A stretch of DNA of 64,000 bases, taken from the NCBI RefSeq assembly GCF_000023825.1, contig NC_013061.1, positions 2,480,001-2,544,000 on the forward strand, given 5' to 3'. A program made the position numbers and the translations under genes. Of this stretch, positions 41,798 through 51,978 are shown one piece after another (the first letter of the stretch is position 1; every line of letters starts with the position of its first letter). The notes below the pieces were generated by a model, which had not been told where the DNA came from, made no database searches, and saw only the letters and a list, made by a program, of their open reading frames with translations. The DNA is from Pedobacter heparinus DSM 2366. Lineage in GTDB: Bacteria > Bacteroidota > Bacteroidia > Sphingobacteriales > Sphingobacteriaceae.

Positions 41798-44182
41798 ATG
41801 TTATTAAAGGAACAAAAAACCATCCTTTTTACAGATGTATGCTGCCTGGCACTGCTGCTGGTATTTCTGTTGTCGCTGCCTTCAAAGCTGTTCCGGTCGC
41901 CCAGCTCCTATGTGCTGGAAGCTTCGAACGGGGAATTGCTGAGTGCAGCTATTGCCAGGGACGGACAATGGCGTTTTCCGGTAGCGGATAGTGTTCCGGA
42001 GAAGTTTGCACAATGTATTGTCGCTTTTGAGGACAAGCGTTTTTATCAGCATCCGGGGATCGATATTTTAGCGATGGGCAGGGCCATGCGCCAGAATTTT
42101 AAGGCCCGTACTGTGGTAAGTGGAGGCAGTACGCTGACTATGCAGGTGATCCGCCTGTCGCGGCGGGAAAGCCGTACCATAGGCCAGAAGCTGATTGAAA
42201 TGGTGCTGGCCCTGAGACTGGAACTGGGACATTCTAAAAATGACATTTTAAAACTATATGCGGCCAATGCACCCTTTGGGAGCAATGTTGTAGGGCTGGA
42301 AGCGGCTTCATGGCGTTACTTTGGGCGTGGGCCGGAGGCTTTGTCATGGGGTGAAATGGCTACGCTGGCCGTATTGCCAAACAGCCCCGCGCTGGTCCAT
42401 CCCGGTAAAAATTCGGCCAGGCTCATCAAAAAACGGAACGATCTGCTGGATAAGCTGGCTGTATTGGGGACCATAGACCAGGCTACGGCCAATTTATCCA
42501 AGCTGGAGCCTATTCCTGGTAAGCCACAGGCCCTGCCGCAATATGCCCCTCACCTGCTGAACCGCTTTAAAAGCGAGCAGGCATCCTTAAAAAATAAAGG
42601 AACAAGGATCAGCTCTACGCTGGATTACGATTTGCAGCTGAAGTTAAACGCCCTGCTTAAGCGCTACAACAACCGTTACCGGGCCAACGACATCAATAAC
42701 ATTGCTGCCCTGGTGCTGGATGTGAAAAAAGGTACCGTACTGAGTTATGTGGGGAATATCTATCAGCCTGAAAATAAGGAACTGGAAAGCCATGTGGACA
42801 TGATCAGGGCGGCAAGGAGTCCGGGTAGCACCTTAAAACCCCTGCTGTATGCCAGTATGCTGAACGATGGGTTCATTTTACCGCGTACCCTGATACCGGA
42901 TGTTCCCACCCAGATTGGGGGCTATTCGCCCCAGAATTACGATTTGGGTTATGACGGAGCTATTCCGGCCGACAGGGCCCTGAGCCGTTCCTTAAATATC
43001 CCTGCGGTGAAAATGCTGCAGACCTATAAATACCAGCGTTTTTACGATAAGCTGAAAAAACTGGGTTTCAGTACCTTGAACCGGCCGGCCGACCATTATG
43101 GCCTTTCGCTGATCCTGGGGGGCAGTGAGGTAACGATGTGGGACCTGGCCAGGACATATATGGGCATGGCCCGTACCTTAAATCATTTTAACGATTATAA
43201 AGGCCGGTATAACCCCCATGATTACGATGAACCGCTTTATATAAATGCCAGGCGGGATACGCGGTATGATGGTGATGAAACGCAGGTAAACTCGGTGTTC
43301 GACCATGGTTCGGTCTGGAATGCCTTTAATGCCATGGAAGAACTGATGCGCCCTGGTGAAGAAGGTTTGTGGGAACAGTTTTCGTCTTCGCAGCGGCTGG
43401 CCTGGAAAACCGGGACAAGTTTTGGTTTCAGGGATGCCTGGGCGGTTGGGCTAAACCCGGATTATGTGGTGTGTGTATGGGTGGGCAATGCCGATGGTGA
43501 AGGCCGCCCGGGCCTTACAGGGATTGATGCGGCAGCACCGGTACTGTTTGATATTTTTAAGCAGCTGCCGGCAGGAAAATGGTTCCGGACACCTAAAAAC
43601 AAATTAAAAAAGATGCGTGTATGCCGGCAAAGCGGTTATAAGGCCGGCGAATATTGTGGGGATGTACTGGAAGAACTGGTTTCCCCGGCGGGAGAAAAAA
43701 CAGTGCTTTGCCCCTACCATAAGCTGGTACACCTGGACAGGACAGGTACCTACAGGGTAACAGATGCCTGTGAAGCACCTGCTGAGATGCAACACAGGGC
43801 CTGGTTTATATTGCCACCGGCAATGGAATACTATTATAAGATCAAGAACAGCGATTATAAAGTGCTGCCCCCCTTTAAGCCGGGTTGCGGGGATGTGGGC
43901 AGCAATTATGTGATGGAGATGATCTATCCGAAGAACAATGCCAGCATTTATGTGCCACTGGAGCTGGATGGGAGCCGCGGTAAAGTGGTGCTGAATGCGA
44001 CCCACCGGGATGCGGACATAAAGATTTACTGGCATATAGACGGAGCATATGTGGCCACTACAAAAAACTATCACCAGCTGGCGGTGAGTCCGGCGCCCGG
44101 AAAACATACCCTGACCCTGGTAGATGAAAACGGGGAAAGGCTGGTGCAGACTTTTACCATTCTGGATAAGGAGAAAAACTAA
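41798..44182 (+). CDS. pbpC: Penicillin-binding protein 1C
   Basis: 794 residues. One membrane anchor (about 9-28), then the GT51 glycosyltransferase domain with Glu78 in AFEDKRFYQHPG and SGGSTLTMQVIRL; the transpeptidase domain has Ser344-Thr-Leu-Lys347 (SPGSTLKP), SLN at 398-400 and KTGT at 537-540. A C-terminal BiPBP_C beta domain (about 690-790) marks the 1C type. It polymerises and cross-links peptidoglycan in the periplasm. Partner of the A2M upstream, which is thought to guard exposed periplasm. Its stop overlaps the convergent YhhN gene by 3 bases. Confidence 0.95.
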   Translation: MLLKEQKTILFTDVCCLALLLVFLLSLPSKLFRSPSSYVLEASNGELLSAAIARDGQWRFPVADSVPEKFAQCIVAFEDKRFYQHPGIDILAMGRAMRQNFKARTVVSGGSTLTMQVIRLSRRESRTIGQKLIEMVLALRLELGHSKNDILKLYAANAPFGSNVVGLEAASWRYFGRGPEALSWGEMATLAVLPNSPALVHPGKNSARLIKKRNDLLDKLAVLGTIDQATANLSKLEPIPGKPQALPQYAPHLLNRFKSEQASLKNKGTRISSTLDYDLQLKLNALLKRYNNRYRANDINNIAALVLDVKKGTVLSYVGNIYQPENKELESHVDMIRAARSPGSTLKPLLYASMLNDGFILPRTLIPDVPTQIGGYSPQNYDLGYDGAIPADRALSRSLNIPAVKMLQTYKYQRFYDKLKKLGFSTLNRPADHYGLSLILGGSEVTMWDLARTYMGMARTLNHFNDYKGRYNPHDYDEPLYINARRDTRYDGDETQVNSVFDHGSVWNAFNAMEELMRPGEEGLWEQFSSSQRLAWKTGTSFGFRDAWAVGLNPDYVVCVWVGNADGEGRPGLTGIDAAAPVLFDIFKQLPAGKWFRTPKNKLKKMRVCRQSGYKAGEYCGDVLEELVSPAGEKTVLCPYHKLVHLDRTGTYRVTDACEAPAEMQHRAWFILPPAMEYYYKIKNSDYKVLPPFKPGCGDVGSNYVMEMIYPKNNASIYVPLELDGSRGKVVLNATHRDADIKIYWHIDGAYVATTKNYHQLAVSPAPGKHTLTLVDENGERLVQTFTILDKEKN

Positions 44183-44883
44183 GCTTCCGGTATGGGCTGA
44201 TTGTGCAGCAGTGTGCGTTCCACGGCACCCATGGTGATGAGGTACTGGGCAATCATATAGCTGGCCATGATCCATACTCCGGAATGGCTGATGGGGCTTA
44301 CAAATTTGTTATACGCTAAAATACCATCAGAAAACACGAAAAACAGCGCGCCGAAAAGGATGAGCTTAAAGCTGCTGCTGTTTACCCGCTGGTTGCGGAA
44401 ACAGGCCATCATCATCATCATGCTGATGACCAGGATATAGACCATGACCGGGAGTTTCATGATGCCGAGCTGCGGCCTGAGGTAAAAATAAAAGCTGATG
44501 GCCAGTATTGCGCAGCAAAAAATAGCTATCCTTGCCCCTTTTTTGTCCAGTTCGGGGGCAGATTTAAAATCGAGATAAAAAGCACGGATATAAAAGAGGT
44601 GACAGAGCAGAAATGCGGCCAGTCCCCATATAAAAAATTTTTCATTGCCTGCCGCATACATCAGCAATACATCGCCTGCCAGGGCAAAAACCAAGCCGGT
44701 AAATATCCGTTTGTGAAAGCGGCCCTTTAAGCGGGTGCTGACACTGAGCATGATGAGCAGGGAGATGACAATAAGGGGTTTGCTGAAAGCGGCAAGTGCA
44801 GTTGCGCTGTTCCATACTGACAGGAGCTGCAGGATAAAGACAACAACAAACAGGAGATGAAACCAGGGTTGTTTTTTTAGCAT
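44179..44883 (-). CDS. YhhN family membrane protein (lysoplasmalogenase-like)
   Basis: 234 residues from ATG 44883 (MLKKQPWFHLLFVVVFILQL), preferred over the TTG at 44913 because AGAAGAGG lies just before it as a ribosome site. Eight or so membrane segments. The YhhN/TMEM86 signature is present: FALAGDVLLMYA near 60, and the paired FVFSDGILAYNKFV near 195, giving two conserved Asp residues. Mammalian TMEM86B hydrolyses lysoplasmalogens; the bacterial substrate is not settled. Convergent with pbpC. Confidence 0.88.
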   Translation of the reverse strand: MLKKQPWFHLLFVVVFILQLLSVWNSATALAAFSKPLIVISLLIMLSVSTRLKGRFHKRIFTGLVFALAGDVLLMYAAGNEKFFIWGLAAFLLCHLFYIRAFYLDFKSAPELDKKGARIAIFCCAILAISFYFYLRPQLGIMKLPVMVYILVISMMMMMACFRNQRVNSSSFKLILFGALFFVFSDGILAYNKFVSPISHSGVWIMASYMIAQYLITMGAVERTLLHNQPIPEA

Positions 44884-44920
44884 TGTGACCTCTTCTTTTG
44901 TGATTTTGGTCAAAGCTATA

Positions 44921-44969
44921 AAAACTATAACTAAAAACAGCAGTTACAACCAGGTTATAACTGCTGTTT
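44921..44969 (-). terminator. Terminator after the RRM protein gene
   Basis: Perfect 12-bp stem AAACAGCAGTTA / TAACTGCTGTTT with an 11-base loop (44935-44969); on the minus strand it leads into a T-rich run (TTTTTAGTTATAGTTTTT). Confidence 0.8.
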
Positions 44970-45008
44970 GATATAGATGGATACTATAGAAATCTGTTGT
45001 TAAAAAGC

Positions 45009-45314
45009 TTAATAGCTTTTTTCTGTACGGTTGTTGCGTCTGAAGCCACCACCTGCAGCACCACCAGTATTTGGTTTTTCCTGTGCTTCAGCAACTTTGA
45101 TGCGGTTACCGTTGTAATCGCCGCCGTTCATGCGTTTGATTGCTTCTTTTGCCTCTTCTTCAACAGGCATTTCCACAAAACCAAAACCACGACTTTGACC
45201 AGTCTCACGATCTTTGATTATCCTAAGTGATTTTACTTGACCGAAATCACCAAATACGGCTGTTAATTCATCTTCCCCTACTTCTAAAGGAAGGCCTGTA
45301 ATAAATATCTTCAT
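45009..45314 (-). CDS. RNA-binding protein with one RRM domain
   Basis: 101 residues. A single RRM: RNP2 KIFITGLP at 2-9 and RNP1 RGFGFVEM at 42-49 with the two stacking aromatics; the tail GGAAGGGFRRNNR is Gly/Arg-rich. Such short RRM proteins are abundant in Bacteroidota and bind single-stranded RNA, often as cold- or growth-phase regulators. Target RNAs are unknown. It has its own promoter (45334) and terminator, so it is a single transcription unit. Confidence 0.95.
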   Translation of the reverse strand: MKIFITGLPLEVGEDELTAVFGDFGQVKSLRIIKDRETGQSRGFGFVEMPVEEEAKEAIKRMNGGDYNGNRIKVAEAQEKPNTGGAAGGGFRRNNRTEKSY

Positions 45315-45333
45315 TAATGTTTAAAAATTTGTA

Positions 45334-45341
45334 CAAAAATA
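45334..45341 (-). promoter_or_regulatory. Putative -7 element (TATTTTTG) for the RRM gene
   Basis: Exact TAnnTTTG on the minus strand, with a TTG 21 bases further upstream, near the -33 spacing. The ATG is 19 bases downstream. The 490-base gap 45315-45804 contains only this promoter and that of the spt gene. Confidence 0.6.
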
Positions 45342-45605
45342 AGCATTTTTTCGCTTAAAATTCAATGTAAGTGTCAGTTATAAGTATAATTGTTGCGGTA
45401 TCAACAATTAATTACAGATTTTGTTTGGCTGGTTTGGTACTGGGATGAGAAATTATTTTAAGTAAATATCAGGGTGTTAAAAAAATGTGGCAGGCATTTT
45501 GGGTGTCATTGTGTAAAAGTTTGTATTTTTAGGCTATTAACACGAGGCAGATTTGAATTTAATTATAAGAAAATTGTAAATTTTATTTTAAAAAGTAATA
45601 TATTG

Positions 45606-45656
45606 AAACTTGGTTGACTTCAAGTTTTGTTTTCTGTGTTTATGATCTTAGCTTTG
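45606..45656 (+). promoter_or_regulatory. Promoter of the serine palmitoyltransferase gene, with a possible operator
   Basis: TTTG at 45626-45629, a 19-base spacer and TAGCTTTG at 45649-45656 form a full Bacteroidota promoter (-33 and -7). An inverted repeat AAACTTG/CAAGTTT (45606-45627) overlaps the -33 box and could bind a regulator. The predicted leader is about 140 bases. Confidence 0.65.
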
Positions 45657-45783
45657 GGAAGTTTTACAAATTGACAAAATTGTTAATTTAGTCAGATAAA
45701 AAATGATGGGGTATTTATTAAATACAGGACAGATAATTCCTCATGTTACATAACAAAACAATATCAACTAAAAAGTTCTGTGA

Positions 45784-47010
<1,227 letters not shown>

Positions 47011-47020
47011 AAATGACCAG

Positions 47021-47053
47021 AGGCTTAATTTACAGATTAAGCCTTTGTTTTTT
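47021..47053 (+). terminator. Terminator-like hairpin after spt
   Basis: 9-bp stem AGGCTTAAT / ATTAAGCCT with a 6-base loop, followed by TTGTTTTTT. It lies in the 77-base gap before the GNAT gene, so it may lower or stop read-through. Confidence 0.75.
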
Positions 47054-47087
47054 ATAAACATATCCCTCTAAACCAAATCTTAAACCA

Positions 47088-48206
47088 ATGAAAGAAATTG
47101 TTGCCGTTAGCACCAAGAAACAGTTAGCAACATTTATAGATTTTCCACATGAGCTGTATAAAGCTGATCCGAACTATGTTCCGGAACTGTTTATTGCGCA
47201 GCGCGACCTTTTAACTACCCATCCTTTTCATAAACACTCTTCCTTGCAGTGTTTTTTGCTTTTTGATGGCGAAAAAGTGATCGGCAGGATTGCAGCCATC
47301 TTAAACAACAGCCACAATACCATGAACAATGCCAGTGACGGTTTTTTTGGTTTTTTTGATTGCATCAATGACCAGGAAGCGGCCGGTATGTTACTGGATA
47401 CTGCAGCGAAATGGCTGAAGGATAAAGGGGTGAAAAATAAGATCATGGGCCCGGTTAACTTTTCTACCAATGAGTCCTGTGGTTTACTGATTGAAGGGTT
47501 TGACTCGCCACCCGTGGTGATGATGCCTTATAATGCCAGCTACTATCCCGACTTATTGGCGGGCTGGGGACTGAAAAAACAGGTTGACCTGATTGCATGG
47601 CGGTTTAACGGCGATAATTATGACGACCGCTCTGTAAAGCTGATAGACCGGCTTGAAGAACGTTTAAAGCGCAGTAACATTGTGATCCGTAAAATTAACC
47701 TGAAAAATTTTAAACAGGAAGCTGCTGCTTTGCGCGAGGTTTACAATAAGGCATGGGACAAGAACATGGGCTTTGTACCTTTAAATGACGAAGAGTTTGA
47801 TTACCAGGCGAAAGACCTGAAGCTAGTGCTGGACCCTGATTTTTGCCTGGTGGCCGAGCAGGATGGCAAGCTGGTAGGTTTTGGTGCCGCTATTCCGGAT
47901 ATGAACCAGATCCAGATCAAAATTAAAAAAGGCAGGTTATTGCCTACCGGCATCTTTAAATTGCTTTTTGGCAAGAAAAAGGTGAAGGGCATCAGGATCT
48001 TGCTGCTGGGGGTAATTGATGGTTACCGTAAAATGGGCATTGAGGCCTGCATTTATGGCCGCATCATTAAGGCTTACCGTGCAAAAGGCATGGAATATGC
48101 CGAGGCTTCCTGGACCCTGGAGCATAACGACCTGGTGAACAATGCTATTATTGCCATTAAAGGCGACCCTTATAAGAAATACAGGATCTACGAAAGGGAG
48201 ATATGA
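47088..48206 (+). CDS. GNAT-fold acyltransferase-like protein (candidate ceramide synthase)
   Basis: 372 residues, soluble, no signal peptide. It contains one or two GNAT-type domains: VIGRIAAILNNSHN near 65 and the later CLVAEQDGKLVGFGAAIPDM near 247, followed by a VDGYRKMGIEACI-like helix (LLGVIDGYRKMGIEACIYGR) where acyl-CoA usually binds. Proteins of this type are often called 'hypothetical' or 'GNAT acetyltransferase'. In Caulobacter the ceramide synthase bCerS is a GNAT-superfamily protein encoded near spt. Position here, between spt and an SDR, makes N-acylation of the sphingoid base a plausible role; this is inference. Its last 4 bases overlap the next gene. Confidence 0.75.
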   Translation: MKEIVAVSTKKQLATFIDFPHELYKADPNYVPELFIAQRDLLTTHPFHKHSSLQCFLLFDGEKVIGRIAAILNNSHNTMNNASDGFFGFFDCINDQEAAGMLLDTAAKWLKDKGVKNKIMGPVNFSTNESCGLLIEGFDSPPVVMMPYNASYYPDLLAGWGLKKQVDLIAWRFNGDNYDDRSVKLIDRLEERLKRSNIVIRKINLKNFKQEAAALREVYNKAWDKNMGFVPLNDEEFDYQAKDLKLVLDPDFCLVAEQDGKLVGFGAAIPDMNQIQIKIKKGRLLPTGIFKLLFGKKKVKGIRILLLGVIDGYRKMGIEACIYGRIIKAYRAKGMEYAEASWTLEHNDLVNNAIIAIKGDPYKKYRIYEREI

Positions 48207-49195
48207 GTAAAAAAAAGGTATTGATTACCGGTGCGAGCGGATTTGTGGGTTATCATTTGATTAAAGAAGCTTTAAAAGCAGATCTTGAAGTTTATGCGGC
48301 TGTACGCAAAAGCAGTGATGTGGCACACCTGAAGGATTTTGACATCAGGTATACAGACCTGGATTATACAGATGTGGAGGCTTTGAAAGCAGAGCTGGAA
48401 GAAAAGCAATACCATTACATCATCCATGCGGCGGGTACCACCAAGGCCAAGACCAAAGCGGTATATGAGGAGATCAATGCAGGTTATACCAGGAACCTGG
48501 CCATTGCGGCAAGTACGGCCAATATCAGTTTAGAGAAATTTGTTTTTGTAAGCAGTTTGGCTGCACTGGGGCCGCTAAAAGAACTATCGGACGAAATCCA
48601 GGACGACAGTGCAGGACAGCCGGTAACCAATTATGGCGCCAGTAAGCTGCTGGCCGAACAGTACCTGGCAGGCTTTGATACCTTGCCTTTAGTGACCATC
48701 CGGCCTACAGCCGTTTACGGGCCCAGGGAAAAAGACCTGTTTATTTTGTTTGACAGTATCAATAAAGGGCTTGAGCCACATATTGGCCGTTTTGAGCAGC
48801 AGCTGAGTTTTGTGTATGTAAAAGACCTGGCCAGGGTGATTATAAAAGCCCTGCAGCTTCCTTTGGTCCGCAAAGCCTATAACATTTCTGATGGGGAGAT
48901 TTATGACAGATACGCCCTGGCCAATTACACCAAAAAGGCCTTAAACAAAAAAACCTTTAAGTTCCATTTACCTGTACCCCTGGTAGCCTTTATGGCAGCT
49001 GTGATGGACCTTATTTATGCAGGCAGTAAAGATACACCCACTTTAAACAAAGAGAAGATGGCGGAACTGACCGCTGTTAACTGGGCCTGCAGCATAAAGA
49101 ATGCCGAGGCCGACCTGGCTTATGTACCAGAGTTCAACCTGGAAAAAGGGATAATGCAGACCCTTAAATGGTATAAACTGAACAACTGGCTGTAA
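48203..49195 (+). CDS. NAD(P)-dependent epimerase/dehydratase-type SDR (candidate ceramide reductase)
   Basis: 330 residues, extended SDR. Nucleotide-binding TGASGFVGYHL at 9-19; catalytic Ser118, Tyr144 and Lys148 (SSLAALG; YGASK). Similar SDRs (CerR) reduce the 3-keto group during bacterial ceramide synthesis and are found with spt. The ATGA overlap with the GNAT gene shows coupling. It could instead be a sugar epimerase, but no sugar-nucleotide genes are nearby. The C-terminal part (VPLVAFMAAVMDLIYAGSKD) is hydrophobic, as in membrane-associated sterol/ketosphinganine reductases. Confidence 0.8.
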   Translation: MSKKKVLITGASGFVGYHLIKEALKADLEVYAAVRKSSDVAHLKDFDIRYTDLDYTDVEALKAELEEKQYHYIIHAAGTTKAKTKAVYEEINAGYTRNLAIAASTANISLEKFVFVSSLAALGPLKELSDEIQDDSAGQPVTNYGASKLLAEQYLAGFDTLPLVTIRPTAVYGPREKDLFILFDSINKGLEPHIGRFEQQLSFVYVKDLARVIIKALQLPLVRKAYNISDGEIYDRYALANYTKKALNKKTFKFHLPVPLVAFMAAVMDLIYAGSKDTPTLNKEKMAELTAVNWACSIKNAEADLAYVPEFNLEKGIMQTLKWYKLNNWL

Positions 49196-49218
49196 GGTGC
49201 CGGGTTAAGGTGCCGGGT
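49193..49218. repeat. 13-bp tandem duplication over two stop codons
   Basis: TAAGGTGCCGGGT occurs twice in succession. The first copy holds the SDR stop (49193-49195) and the junction gives the stop of xseB on the other strand (49205-49207). Confidence 0.9.
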
Positions 49219-49414
49219 TTTCCATTTGTTTGATGATCTTGTTTACCTCTGTTTCTGTAGCGCGCAGTTTGCCCTGGCAAAAGCCGATCAGGTCTGAGGC
49301 CCGTTTCACTTTTTCGGCCAGCACATCTACCGATACCGATTCTGTTTCTATTTCCAGTGCGATCTCTGTCAGCTCTTTATAAGCGCTTTCATAGGTTAAA
49401 TTCGTCGTTTCCAT
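49205..49414 (-). CDS. xseB: Exodeoxyribonuclease VII small subunit
   Basis: 69 residues. XseB pattern: YESAYKELTEIALEIETESV then SVDVLAEKVKRASDLIGFCQ and KLRATETEV. Several XseB chains bind one XseA in the nuclease that degrades single-stranded DNA. It starts 26 bases inside the end of xseA. Its stop is created by the 13-bp tandem repeat. Confidence 0.93.
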   Translation of the reverse strand: METTNLTYESAYKELTEIALEIETESVSVDVLAEKVKRASDLIGFCQGKLRATETEVNKIIKQMENPAP

Positions 49415-50783
49415 CTATTGCTGATTTGGTAATTACTGTAGTTTTAATTTCTGTAGCCGCCAGGCGTACGGTAAGTTCGGTGCCTGCCTCAATATCTTCG
49501 GCATTGCCGGCGATTTTGCCCTTTACTTTAAGGATGGCAAAACCCTTGTTTAAGATGTTCTGGGGACTCATGAGTCGCACTACCGACTGAAAATGACCGA
49601 TATACCCTCTTTTATTGGCAAAATACATCCGGTTGTAGGATTGCATATTGCCGATGAGGTTGCTGAGGTCTTTTTGCCGGTTGGAAAGGATGATCCTGGG
49701 GTTGCCAAGTACCATCCGCGAGAGGCTGATGATGTGGAGCTGCTGCTCATGCAGCAGGCCCCTGCTGGTACTGATGGTGGTTTGGTTGAGTTGTGCGAGC
49801 CGGTCCTTATGGTAATTGATGAGCTGATAGGTTTTAATGAGCATCATTTTTTGCATGCCCAGCAGGTTTTCTTCAAAGGCCCTGTTGTGTGCAATGATCA
49901 GTTCGGCTGCTTTTGTGGGCGTTTTTGTTGCCGTATGTGCCATTAAATCGGCAATGGTCTCATTTTTCTGGTGCCCGATACCTGTAATTACCGGTACAGG
50001 GAATTTGGCGATGGCCCGGCTGAGCTCGTAATTGTCGAAGATGAGAAAGTCGGTCTGTGCCCCTCCGCCCCTGATGATGACCAGGGTATCATAAGGTTTG
50101 CCCGACTGGAATACCTCTACAATTTTAGCCAGGAACTGTCTGGCATTGGCTTCGCCCTGCACCGGCGTAAAATAATCATCTATTATAAAACGGTAGCCAA
50201 AGGTATTGTTTTCCAGTGTATGTTTAAAATCCTGATAACCCGCAGAAGTGGCCGAAGAAATGACAGCTATGCGCTGGAGTACCCGGTTTAGGGCCAGGCT
50301 GCCATTGCGGGTGAAATACTGTTCACCTGCTTTTTGTATAAAATCCGGATTTTCCCGGAGCAGGCGGGCCAGGGTTTCTTTGCGCTGCTGTTCAAAAAGG
50401 CCCAGGGTAAAGCTGGTATCTATATCAAGCAGGTTTAACTGCAGGCCGAATGCCGGGTTGTACTGCACAGCTACCTGTACCAGCACATTGATGTCGTTCT
50501 GGAACTTTTGTCCGGTTGCCTGTTCAAAATTGGAAATGTTAACCGATGCATTTCCCCAGGCCCTGCCGGCTATTTTGCTGAGGATCTTTGCAGAACCTTT
50601 GTCTTTCTCTACCAGTTCAAAATAATGGTAATTGGTTTGGGATTTATAGGTATGGCTGCTTATATCGGCAATAACCCAGAAGGTACGGTTGCCGAATACC
50701 CCATCTATGGCCTGTCTGATCTGTGTGGCCAGTTCAGAGAGCCTGATGGCTGCAGGGTTAGATGGATACGAGTGAACTTCCAT
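49389..50783 (-). CDS. xseA: Exodeoxyribonuclease VII large subunit
   Basis: About 464 residues from ATG 50783 (MEVHSYPSNPAAIRLSELAT); ATGs at 50789 and 50795 are also possible. OB-fold N-terminus (about 15-110; FWVIADISSHTYK), then the catalytic domain: RIAVISSATSAGYQDF near 168, IIRGGGAQTDFLIFDNYELS near 240, and PVITGIGHQKNETIADLMAH then TATKTPTKAAE near 265. It degrades single-stranded DNA in both directions, with XseB. All starts overlap the end of the LD-carboxypeptidase gene by 26 bases or more. Confidence 0.95.
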   Translation of the reverse strand: MEVHSYPSNPAAIRLSELATQIRQAIDGVFGNRTFWVIADISSHTYKSQTNYHYFELVEKDKGSAKILSKIAGRAWGNASVNISNFEQATGQKFQNDINVLVQVAVQYNPAFGLQLNLLDIDTSFTLGLFEQQRKETLARLLRENPDFIQKAGEQYFTRNGSLALNRVLQRIAVISSATSAGYQDFKHTLENNTFGYRFIIDDYFTPVQGEANARQFLAKIVEVFQSGKPYDTLVIIRGGGAQTDFLIFDNYELSRAIAKFPVPVITGIGHQKNETIADLMAHTATKTPTKAAELIIAHNRAFEENLLGMQKMMLIKTYQLINYHKDRLAQLNQTTISTSRGLLHEQQLHIISLSRMVLGNPRIILSNRQKDLSNLIGNMQSYNRMYFANKRGYIGHFQSVVRLMSPQNILNKGFAILKVKGKIAGNAEDIEAGTELTVRLAATEIKTTVITKSAIDGNDEFNL

Positions 50784-51777
50784 TGGCATCAACATTCAGT
50801 AGGTGTTTTGTACCACACTTCAGTGCAAAGTTATTCTTTTGATGGCCTACAGGGAAATCAAAACATACCGGATAATCATATTCTTTTATTTTTTCGCTGA
50901 CGATCTCGTAGGCCGTTCTGCCAAATTCATCGCCCGGATCTTCAGGCTTAATTTTAAAGCCGCCTACAATAAGGCCCTTTAGCTTGTCGAGTTTGCCACT
51001 GCGTTTCAGGTTCCAGAACATCCGGTCTATGCTGTACAGGTACTCGCCTGTATCTTCTACAAAAAGTATTTTACCATCTGTGTTAATGTCGGAAGCACTG
51101 CCGGCAAGTGTTTCTATGATGCTGAGGTTGCCGCCGATGAGGCTGCCTTCTGCCCTGCCGTTCCTGTTGCCGCTAACCGGCGGGGCGGTATATTTTACAT
51201 CCTGTCCGCTGAGTACCTGTCTGATCGAAAGAATGGTCTCAATTTGTACGGGCTCGGCCAGCGACCAGTCGGACGGAAAGCTGTTGCACATTTTTGAATG
51301 TATGGAAGCTATATTGAGCTTCCTGTTGAGGTGGCAATGGAACACGGTAATGTCGCTAAAACCGATGACCCATTTGGGCTGTTGCTTAAACCTGCTAAAG
51401 TTGATCCGGTCAATGATCCTCACTGCCCCATATCCGCCCCTGGCACACATAATGGCCTTTACATTAGGATCATCCAGCATTTGCTGTAAATCGGCCGTAC
51501 GTTCGTCATCCGTTCCGCCGAGGCTGAAATCGCGTTTGCCTATGGTATTTCCGATCTGGACTTTAAAACCCCAGCTTTCCATCAGCTGTACGGCTGGCTG
51601 TACCTGTTCGGTGGTGATATAACCTGCCGGGGAAGTGATGCCAATGGTATCACCGGGCTGCAGATAAGGTGGTATTTTTATTTCTTTTGCCAGTTCAGCT
51701 GGCTTGGCCCATGCTTTAAAGGTGGTCATGGTTACGCCGGCTGTGGCCAGGAAAGAGAGGAAATGTTTACGGTTCAT
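50758..51777 (-). CDS. LD-carboxypeptidase (S66 family, muramoyltetrapeptide carboxypeptidase-like)
   Basis: 339 residues with an export signal (MNRKHFLSFLATAGVTMTTF, cleavage near AWA). S66 enzymes remove the terminal D-Ala from muropeptide tetrapeptides in cell-wall recycling. Catalytic triad blocks: Ser141 in VIGFSDITVF, the Glu in ILFVEDTGEYLYSIDRM, and the His in FPVGHQKNNFAL. ARGGYGAVR near 112 is also typical. The E. coli enzyme is cytoplasmic; a signal peptide here suggests periplasmic action. It leads the ldc-xseA-xseB overlap run. Confidence 0.93.
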   Translation of the reverse strand: MNRKHFLSFLATAGVTMTTFKAWAKPAELAKEIKIPPYLQPGDTIGITSPAGYITTEQVQPAVQLMESWGFKVQIGNTIGKRDFSLGGTDDERTADLQQMLDDPNVKAIMCARGGYGAVRIIDRINFSRFKQQPKWVIGFSDITVFHCHLNRKLNIASIHSKMCNSFPSDWSLAEPVQIETILSIRQVLSGQDVKYTAPPVSGNRNGRAEGSLIGGNLSIIETLAGSASDINTDGKILFVEDTGEYLYSIDRMFWNLKRSGKLDKLKGLIVGGFKIKPEDPGDEFGRTAYEIVSEKIKEYDYPVCFDFPVGHQKNNFALKCGTKHLLNVDANGSSLVSI

Positions 51778-51978
51778 GTAAAAGCGGTTTGGACAGACAA
51801 TTATAAGGCTTATTGGTGATAATTTTGGGAAATTTACTCAATCGTTTTCGTAATTTTTTTAGTGACAGGGCGAGATTTGTGACCTGATTGTATTTTAAGA
51901 AGGGTATATTTAGCTACGAACTTAGCCTTGTGCGGGTTATTTATTTGTGCTTTTGCTAACCAATTTTAACCAGATATA

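Noticed and set aside
43604..44275. 223-codon minus-strand frame over pbpC
   Set aside because: Antisense to the BiPBP_C part of pbpC and the YhhN gene end; composition is not protein-like.
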